Origin: Aquimarina sp. AU58
Lineage (GTDB): Bacteria; Bacteroidota; Bacteroidia; Flavobacteriales; Flavobacteriaceae
Reading direction: 5' to 3'
Length of the DNA: 64,000 nucleotides
Assembly: GCF_900312745.1 (NCBI RefSeq)
Contig: NZ_OMPD01000009.1
Location: 703,187 to 767,186 of the forward strand
Shown: one piece after another, positions 8,070 to 15,681 of the stretch
How the letters are laid out: each line of letters starts with the position of its first letter
How positions within the stretch are numbered: position 1 is the first letter of the stretch
The notes under the pieces: generated by a model
Told to the model about the DNA's origin: nothing
What the model saw: only the letters and a program-made list of their open reading frames with translations
Database searches by the model: none
Position numbers and translations under genes: made by a program

Positions 8070-9316
8070 TTCTTTTTACTTTTTTGAATTAAATCTGCAA
8101 CTGAAGTATGAACAAATTTGTCAAGACCAATTCTTTTTAATTCAGTTTTAAATTGTTCAATATTTTCGGGTGTAATGCCTTTTTCAGAGTATTTATTTAG
8201 AATATTATCTATTTGATTATTGACCCATTCTGGCTTTGTTGAATCTATACCCAAAACATCTCTCAAAATATCATTAGCACTTCCTGTTTTGTCAATATTA
8301 TCAAGAAGAATAGAGTGAACTTTATTGTCTTCGTTATAGTTCAAAACATAAACTGTAGAGTCAGGAACTGAGCTTATTATAAAAGGATTATGAGAGGCTA
8401 CTACAAACTGTGCTTTAGGAAATGCCTTCAAAAAGTTTGGTAAGAGTGTTTTTTGTATTTCTGGATGTAAATGATTTTCAGGCTCATCAAAGGTTACGCA
8501 AAATGGCTGATTATTATTTTCAAACATAAATATTTGCCAAGCAAGGTCAATTATTGATGCAATACCACCTGAAACTCCATCCATAGCGAATTCTCCGGAT
8601 TTTGTCTCTAGAATTACTTCTGGTATTCTAATTGATATTTTTTCAAAACCCAATTTTGGCGGTAATACATTTCTCAAAACATCTTCAAAGCCCTCAAAGA
8701 TTCTTACAGCTTCATCATTCCTGCTAACAATTTGATTTCCATAACCAAAAGTTGCTAAAGAAATTAGAGTTTCTTTAATAAAATAAGTTTCAGATTTCTG
8801 TATACTGGTTGCACCTTGATATCTTTGATGCTTAACACTTCTATAATTCTGATAAGCTATTTGTTTAGATATTGCTTGGGTTGAAATGTTTGGTACGTTT
8901 TGATATTTATAAATTGGTCTATGGGATGGAATATGAAAACCTGCTATAGGTTGTTGAGAAGAAAATTGTATTCCATATGTTGAACCAACTTGAGTAGGCA
9001 CAATAATATTAGTATCCACACCATTTACATAGCTAATATTACCAACAACATTTTTATTATTACTATTATTATTTGGTGATTCAGAGTTAAAAAGATCTTT
9101 CCAAAAATCACTAAAGAATTTCAATCCGCCAGTCTTTTTGTCTTTCTTTGGTGTACCAACAAGTTGACTAGGCCAACCAAAATGTCTATTTAAAAGGCCA
9201 AGTATAGTTGTCTTTCCAGCTCCATTTGCTCCAGTAATTATTGTCAATCTTGGATGAAAATCAATATCAATATTTTCATATTGCCTCCAAGTATTAATTT
9301 TTATTTTTTTAAACAT
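8066..9316 (-). CDS. ptuA: Septu-like PtuA: AAA/ABC-type ATPase
   Basis: The protein has 416 residues. Walker A is GANGAGKTT (residues 29-37), the ABC signature region is SGGIASIIDLAW (249-260), Walker B is VTFDEPENHLHP (274-285) and the H-loop is ASHNPF (307-312). This is the OLD/RecF-like ABC ATPase layout used by PtuA and similar defence ATPases. The segment between about residues 70 and 200 is a non-conserved insertion with an Asn-rich stretch (PNNNSNNKN). It is the first gene of a two-gene unit with the HNH protein. The ATPase is expected to gate the nuclease, and the trigger cannot be read from sequence. Confidence 0.8.
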   Translation of the reverse strand: MFKKIKINTWRQYENIDIDFHPRLTIITGANGAGKTTILGLLNRHFGWPSQLVGTPKKDKKTGGLKFFSDFWKDLFNSESPNNNSNNKNVVGNISYVNGVDTNIIVPTQVGSTYGIQFSSQQPIAGFHIPSHRPIYKYQNVPNISTQAISKQIAYQNYRSVKHQRYQGATSIQKSETYFIKETLISLATFGYGNQIVSRNDEAVRIFEGFEDVLRNVLPPKLGFEKISIRIPEVILETKSGEFAMDGVSGGIASIIDLAWQIFMFENNNQPFCVTFDEPENHLHPEIQKTLLPNFLKAFPKAQFVVASHNPFIISSVPDSTVYVLNYNEDNKVHSILLDNIDKTGSANDILRDVLGIDSTKPEWVNNQIDNILNKYSEKGITPENIEQFKTELKRIGLDKFVHTSVADLIQKSKKK

Positions 9317-9329
9317 TCAGTTTGTTTTT

Positions 9330-9390
9330 AATGCCATATAACATCCCGTATAAACGGTCGTTTTAATGCCGTTTATACATTGTTACCAGC
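9330..9390. repeat. Palindromic spacer before the Septu-like pair
   Basis: GTATAAACGG (9348-9357) and CCGTTTATAC (9369-9378) form a 10-bp stem with an 11-nt loop, followed by ATTGTTACCAGC. The terminal TTGTTACC motif recurs at the palindromic ends of other spacers (10596-10642, 55099-55140), which links this shorter form to the same cassette-boundary family. Confidence 0.6.
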
Positions 9391-9391
9391 T

Positions 9392-10576
9392 TTAATTTTG
9401 AGATGATTTTTCAATCAAACTAATTAATACATCAAAAGGTATATTAGCATTTCCTCTATATTCTTTCCCTGTATTATTGTCAATTCCACTTGAATGATTA
9501 CTGTCGTCACCTTTTCCATTTGCAAACCAAATATTATCTGGATAAAAGTTGTGAAGCCAGAAACCATCAATGATATTGTCTTTCTTGTCTAGAAATAGTG
9601 TGTATACATAATTATTCTCTTCTACACAGCAGCTGTTTTTAGATTCAATTCTAGGTTTGGTAGCACCATTCATAATGTGAGTACTAATTTCCCCCATATG
9701 ATAAAAGGTTGTTGTAAATGTTATGATATGTGTTGAATTAGATGGTGGGTTATCACTCCCCTTTACTTTTCTCTTTTTTTCTAACACTTTTCTTTCAAAC
9801 CCTAAAGCTGAATGATTCCATATTTCATTAGATGAGTTATCGTCAAAAAAGAAAACCTTTTTATTCTCAGCTAAAATCAGTCTAAGTATTAAATCAAAAG
9901 CACCAGGATTTGGCTTGATACTATTATTGCTTCCGACTCTGCCATAGCCATTTGGTGTCAAATAGAAATATGATGCTCCAGCTAATATTTTTAAATCTGC
10001 AGCGGTAAATTCAATTTCTAGATTATCTGCGTTTTTTACAGTGATATTTTTTATAGGTTCTTTAGTTAAAGCACCCGCAGCCCTAACTCCATTACAAAAA
10101 CCTTCCCAAGATTGAATATCTGGAGTAAGTGGTCCTCTAGCTGTTAATTCTCTTTTAGTAATTTTAAAATCCTTATTATTTAGATAAATATCCATTTTCT
10201 CAGCGGGAGATAATCGAGCTATTTCTTCTTTAGTCATTTCTTTAATTTTATCCCAATTCAGACTTTCAATTGAAGGAAAAGACTCCTCAGATGAATACGA
10301 GTTAAGCCTTGTACATAATCCTCCATAAGTCCAAGAAAAATAATCTCCGCCCCAAGGAACATTATTACCGCTGACATAATAATTATCTGTACCAAAGAAA
10401 ACATCTTTAAATTTATCAGTAGTGTTATCGTTAATGGAATATTGATTTCTGATATAATTTTTAATCCAGCATAATTGATTTTCAAAATGTTCAGTCTCTG
10501 GATTACATATTTGAGAAAAAACACTTGTGTAGATTAAATTGACAAGTAGTAGAGTAATAATTGCTTTTGATTTCAT
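9392..10576 (-). CDS. Secreted protein of unknown function
   Basis: The protein has 394 residues from the ATG at 10576, where a standard signal peptide begins (IITLLLVNLIYTSVFSQ). An in-frame ATG 27 bases upstream would place charged residues before it. The mature part begins ICNPETEHFENQLCWIK and includes aromatic, Asn- and Gly-rich beta-type sequence, several cysteines, and a paired CC in ESKNSCCVEENNYVYTLFLD, so disulfides are plausible. I recognise no family. It lies alone between the palindromic spacer at 9330-9390 and the perfect palindrome at 10600-10641 and so has the shape of a one-gene cassette. Confidence 0.7.
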   Translation of the reverse strand: MKSKAIITLLLVNLIYTSVFSQICNPETEHFENQLCWIKNYIRNQYSINDNTTDKFKDVFFGTDNYYVSGNNVPWGGDYFSWTYGGLCTRLNSYSSEESFPSIESLNWDKIKEMTKEEIARLSPAEKMDIYLNNKDFKITKRELTARGPLTPDIQSWEGFCNGVRAAGALTKEPIKNITVKNADNLEIEFTAADLKILAGASYFYLTPNGYGRVGSNNSIKPNPGAFDLILRLILAENKKVFFFDDNSSNEIWNHSALGFERKVLEKKRKVKGSDNPPSNSTHIITFTTTFYHMGEISTHIMNGATKPRIESKNSCCVEENNYVYTLFLDKKDNIIDGFWLHNFYPDNIWFANGKGDDSNHSSGIDNNTGKEYRGNANIPFDVLISLIEKSSQN

Positions 10577-10595
10577 GGTGATAGTTTTTATTGCT

Positions 10596-10866
10596 GGTAA
10601 CAAACGGGTATAAAGGATATATATCCTTTATACCCGTTTGTATCTTTTAACCCCCTAAAACTACAGCTACCTTTTTTATTACGGTTACGGGAAACCACAT
10701 GGTAGGGGAGAAAGTTTTTTGTATGCGATTTAGGTATCAGGTGTCAGGTATCAGGTGTTAGGTAGTAGGTATGGGGTTTTAGGTGTTGGGTATTGTATTG
10801 TACGGATTGCAAATCCACGCTTTCGGGTGAGAACAAGCAATTACTGATAGCCATTGTTGGTAATAG
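10596..10866. repeat. Class A-related spacer with perfect 42-nt palindrome and AGGT-rich minisatellite
   Basis: A perfect palindrome with 21-bp arms covers 10600-10641. It is followed by a diverged class A body (CCCCTAAAACTACAGCTACC, then GGTAGGGGAGAAAG), a run of imperfect 7-8-mers at about 10726-10796 (ATCAGGTGTCAGGT-like), a hairpin CGGATTGCAAATCC, and the distal end CAAGCAATTACTGATAGCC-ATTGTTGGTAATAG. The distal ATTGTTGGTAA and the proximal GCTGGTAACAAA are inverted copies, so the whole spacer is bounded by short inverted ends. Confidence 0.75.
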
Positions 10867-11730
10867 TTATTTTTCCAAATAATTCCAATCAACGTGAAAA
10901 TCAACTAACAAGGATTCGTCTTTTTTCAAGTTGTATTTAACTAAATGATAAACGCCTTCTGAAATTTTTTCAAGTCCTAAAAGTTTCGTTTTAGTTCCAT
11001 CCAATTCGAATTTATAGGCATCAGGCTCCTTGGTAAAAAGCTTTTTTAATCCAATAATTGAAGAAAAATCAACAATTATTCTGGCTTCTAGTGTATCCAT
11101 TTCCATTTTCATTCCTATGTCCTCGTTACCTTCATTAAACCCGTTGTAATAAGTAGTCGCAGAGAAATAGCAATCACTATTATCTACATTTTGTGAAATA
11201 GATCCTTTAAGATTTTTACTTGGTAAGTCGGTAAAGGTCAATTTTTTCCAGGGGAACAAAATGTTTTGGTCAACTATTCCGCTAGACGTATCGGTTAGCT
11301 TAATTGAATTATTTTTAATGTTATATTTATTAAAACGGAAGTAATGATACTCACTGAATACATCAATCTTTTCTTCTAGTCTATCATTATATTTTGTATA
11401 AACAGGTCCATCTTTTGGATTTTTAATATGTAGATATTTTACATATACAGTTTTAGATTCTTGAAGTAATGGGACATTTTTCTTTTCATCTAATTCAAGC
11501 TCTAGGCTTTCTTTTTCCTTTTCCATCGCACTCTCCCAGTCCTTTTTGTTTTTTTCTTGTTCTTTTTGGATTCTAAAAAGTTCATCCCTGTGCTCATTCT
11601 CTAGCTTTAAGAGCTTTTGTTCATTATTGCTTTTATAGTGGCGAGCAATAACAAACCAGCCGAATCCGAGTAATGTTCCGATTCCTGTTAACATGGTTAA
11701 TAAAGTCTCAATGTTATAATATTCTTCCAT
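10867..11730 (-). CDS. Membrane-anchored coiled-coil protein, unknown function
   Basis: The protein has 287 residues. A hydrophobic segment at about 11-28 (LLTMLTGIGTLLGFGWFVIA) is followed by a highly charged coiled coil from about 33 to 80 (KLLKLENEHRDELFRIQKEQ and onwards). A C-terminal region of about 200 residues has a beta-rich pattern. The topology is therefore one N-terminal membrane anchor, a stalk and a globular domain. I do not recognise the family. It starts one base after the stop of the cyclotransferase-like gene at 11732-12382, so the two are almost certainly co-transcribed and probably functionally linked as one two-gene cassette. Confidence 0.7.
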   Translation of the reverse strand: MEEYYNIETLLTMLTGIGTLLGFGWFVIARHYKSNNEQKLLKLENEHRDELFRIQKEQEKNKKDWESAMEKEKESLELELDEKKNVPLLQESKTVYVKYLHIKNPKDGPVYTKYNDRLEEKIDVFSEYHYFRFNKYNIKNNSIKLTDTSSGIVDQNILFPWKKLTFTDLPSKNLKGSISQNVDNSDCYFSATTYYNGFNEGNEDIGMKMEMDTLEARIIVDFSSIIGLKKLFTKEPDAYKFELDGTKTKLLGLEKISEGVYHLVKYNLKKDESLLVDFHVDWNYLEK

Positions 11731-11731
11731 A

Positions 11732-12382
11732 TCACTCGATGTATATTTTATTGAACAGTGACTCGTCTTTTAAGTTATCTTTTAAGTAGGTGTCAATAGT
11801 ATTTGCATTGGGCCTATAAATGAATGCTCGCCTAGGGTAAATTCTATCATTTGCCCAAAACTCATTCCAGTGTTCAGTAGATTCTATAAACATTTTGGTA
11901 AAGTTTAATTCTTTAGCCTTATCAAATTTTGCCTCTATTTCTAGACAACCATTAATACACATATCGACATAGGATTGAACAATTGGAAATTTTTTGTTTG
12001 GAAAGTTATTTTTGAGTTCTTTAAAATTGTCAAATTCGTTCAGATATGTCCAAATCTTAATATTAGGATCTTTAATATCAAAGAGAAACTTAATTTTATC
12101 TTTATCTAATAATTCTCTTGAATATCCTTTCTCTCTGCTATCAATATTCTTAATTTCTTCTTCACTAACTTTGTAAATGACTCCGTTGACGATCGATTTA
12201 GAATCCTTTATACAACCTAAAAAAGTTGTGGATAAACTGTTTCCACCCGTCCTGGCAAACCAACCTCTTTTCAATCCAGACACTATAACTGGATAAACAT
12301 CTTTTGCATTAGGTGTAGTTCGCAATCTAGATTCACTTTCGATCAGTGAACCATATCCAAATATGTAGTTTTGTTCTGTCAT
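11732..12382 (-). CDS. Gamma-glutamylcyclotransferase-like (GGCT/AIG2 fold) protein
   Basis: The protein has 216 residues from the ATG at 12382. An in-frame ATG at 12424 adds 14 residues without similarity to the family. The GGCT/AIG2 hallmark IFGYGSLI is at residues 7-14, and a catalytic-type acidic segment, NIDSREKGYSRELL, follows the VYKVSEEEI strand at mid-protein. Such enzymes open or form pyroglutamyl rings from gamma-glutamyl amines or peptides. A C-terminal region with RIYPRRAFIYRPN is longer than in minimal GGCTs. It is the first gene of a pair with the membrane coiled-coil protein, so it may act at the inner face of the membrane. Confidence 0.75.
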   Translation of the reverse strand: MTEQNYIFGYGSLIESESRLRTTPNAKDVYPVIVSGLKRGWFARTGGNSLSTTFLGCIKDSKSIVNGVIYKVSEEEIKNIDSREKGYSRELLDKDKIKFLFDIKDPNIKIWTYLNEFDNFKELKNNFPNKKFPIVQSYVDMCINGCLEIEAKFDKAKELNFTKMFIESTEHWNEFWANDRIYPRRAFIYRPNANTIDTYLKDNLKDESLFNKIYIE

Positions 12383-12424
12383 AATTATTGCTATCGGTCT
12401 CGTGTATAGCGAATTTCTACTCAC

Positions 12425-12751
12425 AAACCTTTTTTTATGTTTATACTAATAACTTCTACTAGCAAGAAACTTGTAGCGGTAGGAAATCTGGTGTTGCCCA
12501 AGTAATTAATATCGTTATTTCCAAGAGCCTACTTCTTTAACTGTAAAAAGACCTGGGTAAATACATTTTTTAATTTCACGTTAATCACTTAGCCAAATTT
12601 TTTTATTTTGTTCTAAGGCCAAATCAAAAAGATTTGACGGTCTTTATAAAAAGACACTAAACTTTGGGTTAAGCATCAAACTCCTATCAAAATACTTGTC
12701 AGAGTTAAAATAGAGGATACAATTGGAACATATTCGGTCATAAAACGTAAT
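12425..12751. repeat. Gene-free stretch holding a class B spacer (copy 2)
   Basis: Positions 12585-12690 repeat the class B blocks: CACTTAGCCAAATTTTTTTA, TTTGACGGTCTTT and AAACTTTGGGTTAAGCA. The remainder (12425-12580 and 12690-12750) shows no convincing open frame or RNA gene. The stretch separates the GP-tailed small protein at 12752-13054 from the cyclotransferase-like pair. Confidence 0.6.
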
Positions 12752-13054
12752 TTATCCTCTTACTCCTCCTGTTGCTCTTGGTGGTCTAGGTTTAGGCGGT
12801 TTGTCACCACCACCTCCGTGAGGTCCGTCTTGGGTATGAGCACCATATTCACTCCCAAAATTTACCAGAGCAGATTCTATTTTGTCATATATATTAAAAA
12901 CCTCCGTTTTTTCTATTTTGTCACCAAAAATTTCAGTTCCAATCAAATTAGCAATTGATAGATTTTCTTTAACATAAATTAGAGCTTTTTGCTCTGGAGT
13001 CATTTCGTCATTAATTGTTCTCAGTACTTCGATATGTTTGTTAATTTCACTCAT
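12752..13054 (-). CDS. Small protein with Gly/Pro/Arg-rich tail
   Basis: The protein has 100 residues from the ATG at 13054. A longer frame from 13105 runs into the spacer palindrome and is unlikely. The first 75 residues are helical and acidic (SEINKHIEVLRTINDEMTPE onward). The last 24 residues are a low-complexity, cationic Gly/Pro/Arg tail beginning GPHGGGG and ending ATGGVRG. There is no signal peptide. I do not recognise the family. An acidic helical N-part followed by a short cationic Gly-rich C-part is seen in some precursor peptides and effectors, but no maturation or export gene is adjacent, so this is only a description. Confidence 0.6.
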   Translation of the reverse strand: MSEINKHIEVLRTINDEMTPEQKALIYVKENLSIANLIGTEIFGDKIEKTEVFNIYDKIESALVNFGSEYGAHTQDGPHGGGGDKPPKPRPPRATGGVRG

Positions 13055-13069
13055 AATTTTATTTTTAAT

Positions 13070-13185
13070 ATTTGCTAACAATGATATATATGTATCAGTA
13101 CACATATACCCGTTTGTACTTATTTATAATCGTTTACAACCATTTATTTCATCATAAAAACTACTATGGGTATAAATAGTTTTTT
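13070..13185. repeat. Class A-related spacer, short form
   Basis: TTTGCTAACAATGATATATATGTATC, then GTACACATATACCCGTTTGTAC, reproduces the palindromic arm of the class A spacers, but the CCCAAAGCTACCATT body is absent. A hairpin (AAAAACTA...TAGTTTTT) at about 13157-13184 lies just after the stop of the next gene and may serve as its terminator. Confidence 0.65.
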
Positions 13186-13189
13186 CATT

Positions 13190-13762
13190 TTAATAAATTC
13201 TGGTTTCTTCAATAATTAATTCTTCGTTTTTCAAAAAAGACTGGTTGCCATCAATTAAACAATGAACCATAGTTCTACTTTCAAAATGTTTTAAAGAAGA
13301 ATCAATATCATCAATTTCGTTTCCGTCGATGATTATCTCTGCAATGTTGCCGATAACGTAAGGAGCAGTGTTTTTTAAAGTCCCGCAATTATGCCCAAAA
13401 TCAATGATCGTATTGTCAAAATTATTATCCACTGCATGTACATACTCGTGTACAATAGTATTACTTATCGAACTTGTATCTCGGTATAATTTTCTGGAAT
13501 TAAGAAAAAGATTATTGGGTTTACTCTTTACAAAGTATCCAAGTACTTTGCTAAATCTCCATCTTGGTTTGTATAGTTTAACTTCGACTTCCAAGCTGGT
13601 GTTTTGAATGATATCAGCAATTTCTTGCGGAGTTTTTTTCGAACAATTAAAATTAGTATGTTGCCTTATTAATTCGTAAAATTCATTAGAATATAATACT
13701 TCATTAGCATCTTCGACTGCTAACTTAACTTGTTCATAGTTCCCTTTGTAATTGATTTTCAT
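13190..13762 (-). CDS. HEXXH-containing putative zinc metallopeptidase
   Basis: The protein has 190 residues from the ATG at 13762. The frame stays open to 13813, but the upstream residues look like untranslated leader. There is no signal peptide, so it is probably cytoplasmic. The motif TIVHEYVHAVDNNF contains HEXXH, and FGHNCGTLKNTAPYVIG follows about 15 residues later and could supply the third zinc ligand. The N-terminal 80 residues are helical and unrecognised. It is the first visible gene of the minus-strand cassette series. Metalloprotease function is inferred from the motif alone; I cannot name a family. Confidence 0.6.
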   Translation of the reverse strand: MKINYKGNYEQVKLAVEDANEVLYSNEFYELIRQHTNFNCSKKTPQEIADIIQNTSLEVEVKLYKPRWRFSKVLGYFVKSKPNNLFLNSRKLYRDTSSISNTIVHEYVHAVDNNFDNTIIDFGHNCGTLKNTAPYVIGNIAEIIIDGNEIDDIDSSLKHFESRTMVHCLIDGNQSFLKNEELIIEETRIY

Positions 13763-13813
13763 ATTTGTGTGTTGTAATTGAACACTCAAAAGTTGTAATT
13801 CTTCTAAAGGCAT

Positions 13814-14162
13814 TCAATACCCTGTATTGGGTATTTTTATGAAAAAGGGAGGTGCGATTGTGGGGATTAGGTGTGTGAGGTGGTAGGTAGTAGGTCTGGG
13901 ATGTTAGGTCTGAGGTGTTAGGCGTACCCTTCGGCTACGCCTGTCCTGAGCCCTTCGATACACTCAGGACAAGTTTGTCGAAGGGCTCAGGGTACGGATA
14001 TGAATCATCAAAACATGCACTCTTCACGTACCCTGAGCGTAGTCGAAGGGTACAGTATGGGTATGTCACATCGAGTGCGTGAGGAACGAGCGTGTATCGA
14101 GATGGATTTGAAAACGATAATATGATGGATTCTCGATAGCTCAGGACAGGCACGTCGAAGGG
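13814..14162. repeat. REP-like palindrome cluster with AGGT-rich minisatellite
   Basis: This gene-free stretch starts with an imperfect GGTAGTAGGTCTGGGATGTT-type repeat at about 13868-13920, like that at 10726-10796. REP-like arms follow: GTACCCTTCGGCTACGCC, CCTGAGCCCTTCGATACACT, GGACAAGTTTGTCGAAGGGC, ACCCTGAGCGTAGTCGAAGG, and TCGAGTGCGTGAGG...GTATCGAGATGG. The arms pair with each other over short and long distances. The cluster borders the 3' end of the S41 peptidase gene. Confidence 0.75.
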
Positions 14163-15617
14163 TTACTTCGAACTTATTTTTTTAATCGCAAACTCTAGTT
14201 GTGTGTCTCTATGGGTAAGGAAATCGGGGTAGGTTTGTACCACTTTATCATCGGGTTGTATGCCATCACCATACTGCTCATCGGGTAGTTGTCGAACATC
14301 CTGCTCCAGGTCAACTATCGAGAATTTAAGTTCTAATTTAGAATGGGGCAATTCATAATGTACAGGGATATGTCCCGTATGGCCATAGTACCCGCCCAGT
14401 GTTTCTTCGCCGATTACAATAGTATCATCGTCGCTTTTTACCAAACTGGCAAATAGAGAGCCTGCCGACGCTACAGGAGGATCAATCAAAAGTACCAGAT
14501 CGCCTGTAAATGCATTTGGTTTGGGTTGCCAGGCAGGATTAAAGGTAGCGTTTTGATAATAGTTACCATCCTTAAAAATCGAATGTTCTTCTTTTAATTC
14601 TTTGGCCAGTTCATCGATATCATCATCGAGATAATAATTAGGAAAAGGAACTTCCTGAAAAAGAGTATGTGCCGTAGTGTTTTCTCTAAAACTTCGATCG
14701 GTGAGATAGGAGTACAGTAATAAGTCGTTGGGATCATTACCGCCGCCATTGCCTCTTACATCTACGATTAGCTTTTGGGTATGGTTATCTTTTAGCGCTA
14801 CAAAAACCGAATCCAAAAAGGTGGCGTACTGCTTATGGCCTTCAGATTCGGGTCCTCCCATAGCAAAGGTGTTGATGTTTAGATACCCGATGCTGTCTTT
14901 GTAGGTAAAGAAGTAATCTTTGGTAATACGGTTATCATATGCCGCAGAATGCCGCTTTTGATAATTGTTAAAAAAGGTAATGTAATCTACACTTTGCACC
15001 GTAGCAGATGTAGATTCTGCTTTATTTTGGTACTGCAATGTAAATTGCTGTTGCTCCCCAAAGACCAAATACATATAAAAAGCAAACCAGTCAGAATCCA
15101 GATCGGTATACTTACCGGTTTGGTTATACCCATCGGTGCTTATAAAATGCCCGCAGCGTTTTGCGACTTCGTCTATAGGCATTTTGTTGATAGCCAGGAC
15201 TTCGCTACCCATAGCAATACCATTGTAGGTGTAATTTGTATAGAGTTTTCCATCGATATATTTTAATGGGATAGGAAAGAAAATGTCTTTTTTATTTAAT
15301 GCCTCATCCAAAGCCTCGGGATAGGTCAGGCCGTTATGGCAACTCCCTGTGTAATCAATAACATTCCAAAGTAGGGTATAGAACTCGCGATAAGTGGTAG
15401 TCTCAGAAATCTGAGCTTTATTGGCAGCAAAAGCACTATCTACCTGTTCTTTTTTTCGATATTTATAAAGCCCTGCATTCGCTTCTTCATATATAGATTG
15501 AAAGAGGAGAAAATCTTCTTCCATTTGATCGGGGGTCATAGCGAATAGCGGATCTTTTTTTTCAGCTTTGCATGAAAAAAGAAGGATGATACTAAGGATT
15601 GCAATAAGATGCTTCAT
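14163..15617 (-). CDS. S41 family (tail-specific/CtpA-like) peptidase lipoprotein
   Basis: The protein has 484 residues from the ATG at 15617. A frame extending to 15782 would overlap the AraC gene and lacks a sensible N-terminus. The N-terminal MKHLIAILSIILLFSC is a lipoprotein signal. The C-terminal half is an S41 tail-specific protease domain: LIVDVRGNGGGNDPNDLLLY, then PPVASAGSLFASLVK with the nucleophile Ser in ASAGS, and VIGEETLGGYYGHTG. Bacteroidota have many such envelope peptidase-like lipoproteins of unknown substrate. It lies 64 bp downstream of an AraC-type regulator on the same strand, so that regulator may control it. A paralogue lies at 34065-35630. Confidence 0.8.
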   Translation of the reverse strand: MKHLIAILSIILLFSCKAEKKDPLFAMTPDQMEEDFLLFQSIYEEANAGLYKYRKKEQVDSAFAANKAQISETTTYREFYTLLWNVIDYTGSCHNGLTYPEALDEALNKKDIFFPIPLKYIDGKLYTNYTYNGIAMGSEVLAINKMPIDEVAKRCGHFISTDGYNQTGKYTDLDSDWFAFYMYLVFGEQQQFTLQYQNKAESTSATVQSVDYITFFNNYQKRHSAAYDNRITKDYFFTYKDSIGYLNINTFAMGGPESEGHKQYATFLDSVFVALKDNHTQKLIVDVRGNGGGNDPNDLLLYSYLTDRSFRENTTAHTLFQEVPFPNYYLDDDIDELAKELKEEHSIFKDGNYYQNATFNPAWQPKPNAFTGDLVLLIDPPVASAGSLFASLVKSDDDTIVIGEETLGGYYGHTGHIPVHYELPHSKLELKFSIVDLEQDVRQLPDEQYGDGIQPDDKVVQTYPDFLTHRDTQLEFAIKKISSK

Positions 15618-15681
15618 ATATAACTGATTTCTACAAAGAACGAGGCATCTTGTGTAACAGGCTTGTATAATATTGACAATT

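Noticed and set aside
7422..9316. Retron (reverse transcriptase with Septu-like effectors)
   Set aside because: The ATPase and HNH pair is of the kind also used by retrons, but no reverse transcriptase frame or msr/msd-like RNA lies beside it.
1..14162. Classical integron with intI
   Set aside because: No tyrosine recombinase is encoded in the window and the spacer ends do not match the strict attC core, so only an integron-like layout is claimed.
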